A stretch of DNA of 64,000 nucleotides from Candidatus Curtissbacteria bacterium (GTDB lineage: Bacteria; Patescibacteria; Microgenomatia; Curtissbacterales; GWA2-41-24). A program made the position numbers and the translations under genes. Under the pieces are notes generated by a model. It made no database searches. It saw only the letters and a list, made by a program, of their open reading frames with translations, and was not told where the DNA came from. Location: positions 434,001 to 498,000 of the forward strand of contig JAUSJC010000010.1 in NCBI GenBank assembly GCA_030647775.1. Direction: 5' to 3'. Shown piece by piece: positions 63,560 to 64,000 of this stretch. Every line of letters begins with the position of its first letter. Positions within the stretch are counted from its first letter, which is position 1.

Positions 63560-63658
63560 ATGTGTGCTTGAAGAGATAAGTGCCGTGAAAGAAAACATAC
63601 TACCAATTGTCTTCATATATGTTAAACTACGCTTTCTGCTAAAATAGAGAGGCTAAAT

Positions 63659-63735
63659 GGGGTGGTAGCTCAGTTGGTTAGAGCGCCTCCCTGTCACGGA
63701 GGAGGTCGGGGGTTCGAGTCCCCTCCATCCCGCCA
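63659..63735 (+). tRNA. tRNA-Asp (GTC)
   Basis: Acceptor GGGGTGG pairs with CCATCCC (one G-U), D-arm GCTCAGTTGGTTAGAGC, anticodon stem CCTCC/GGAGG with loop CTGTCAC and anticodon GTC, T-arm GGGGGTTCGAGTCCCCT. Discriminator G as expected for Asp. CCA is encoded at 63733-63735, unlike the other tRNAs here. Confidence 0.95.
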
Positions 63736-63750
63736 CCCATTTAGCTAATT

Positions 63751-64000
63751 TTGAAATACTTCACAAACACTCAAATAGCCGACCTTTTCCGCGAAATTTC
63801 CGCAACCTACGCCGTAGGCGGGAAAGATTATTTTAAGCAGATAGCTTACGAAAACGCCGCAACCAGCGTTGAACACGCCACAAGTGAGCTCAAAGACCTT
63901 TGGGATGACAATAAACTTGACACAATTCCCGGTATCGGAAAAACCATGCAGGCGCACTTAGATGAGCTTTTCAAAACCGGCAAAGTAAAACATTTTGAGG
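63751..64000 (+). CDS. PolX-type DNA polymerase, N-terminal part (cut by window end)
   Basis: A TTG at 63751 opens a frame that runs off the window. The 83 visible residues resemble the PolX N-terminal helix-hairpin-helix region: NTQIADLFREISATYAVGGK, then AATSVEHATSELKDLW and LDTIPGIGKTMQAHLDELFK with the classic PGIGK hairpin. In bacterial PolX a polymerase and a PHP exonuclease domain follow; these would lie to the right. The start codon is uncertain because no Shine-Dalgarno sequence is seen and the gene begins 15 bases after tRNA-Asp. Confidence 0.75.
   Translation, partial: MKYFTNTQIADLFREISATYAVGGKDYFKQIAYENAATSVEHATSELKDLWDDNKLDTIPGIGKTMQAHLDELFKTGKVKHFE

Larger units (their letters stand above)
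63273..63658. other. repeat-bearing intergenic region, no gene
   Basis: No credible gene is visible in this 386-bp stretch. It holds the second 37-bp hairpin repeat (63296-63332), an unremarkable A/T-rich part (63335-63435) and a nested palindromic element (63440-63559). Confidence 0.6.

Noticed and set aside
1..64000. CRISPR arrays
   Set aside because: Repeats are dispersed palindromes without regular spacers, and no cas genes are visible.

Overview
The window reads as a stretch of a Candidate Phyla Radiation (Patescibacteria) chromosome, most likely from the Microgenomates side. That placement is inferred from gene content and style: a DUF4012 protein, a DUF5652 protein, a one-chain archaeal-type glycyl-tRNA synthetase, a very compact division and cell-wall (dcw) cluster, and many genes whose -10 box sits 6-11 bases before the start codon. 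Gene spacing is tight, with frequent ATGA, GTGA or TAATG overlaps.

Layout. Positions 1-8000 are an accessory island: unknown genes, a PP2C phosphatase, a terminase-small-subunit-like gene, a receiver-domain protein, a fused scar of a second integrase and a second terminase-like gene, a two-gene Gabija anti-phage system (gajA-gajB), and an intact tyrosine recombinase. Positions 8000-19450 hold polysaccharide genes (GT4 glycosyltransferase, ManC, sugar-phosphate transferase, DUF4012), HAD and NUDIX hydrolases, recO, glyQS and purF. Positions 19600-41470 are an almost complete dcw cluster: mraZ, rsmH, ftsL-like, ftsI, DUF5652, murE, a glmU-murC fusion, murB, murA, ddl, murF, mraY, murI, murL-like, murD, ftsW, murG, a minimal ftsQ-like gene, ftsA, ftsZ. 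Together these encode the route from UDP-GlcNAc to lipid II plus the core divisome. Positions 41500-49000 are a second accessory zone: a DUF433/DUF5615 toxin-antitoxin-like pair flanked by a duplicated ftsZ 3' end, small membrane and coiled-coil proteins, a GIY-YIG nuclease inside a palindromic repeat, a family-4-type uracil-DNA glycosylase, an MFS transporter, a REP-associated transposase (RAYT) and cutA. Positions 49000-64000 are housekeeping again: ileS, rodA, rplU, rpmA, parB, lepB, an O-antigen ligase-like protein, a PIG-V-like glycosyltransferase, purD, LysM and Ig-like surface proteins, tRNAs (Val, Thr, Gly, Asp) and the start of a PolX-type gene.

The most striking signals lie between the genes or cut across them. 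(1) A 13-bp palindrome, AGGGTCSGACCCT, occurs eight times, four of them within or touching the RAYT gene. (2) Longer palindromic elements with GTCAT...ATGAC ends are scattered over 40-64 kb; one encloses the GIY-YIG gene and others lie in frame inside ileS and the PIG-V-like gene. A further palindrome lies in frame inside ftsI. (3) A complete tRNA-Gly gene sits inside the anticodon loop of another tRNA-Gly. (4) The last 41 bp of ftsZ are repeated 798 bp downstream with only synonymous change, bracketing the toxin-antitoxin-like pair. (5) Gabija is bracketed by similar integrase 3' segments in direct orientation. No CRISPR array or rRNA was seen.
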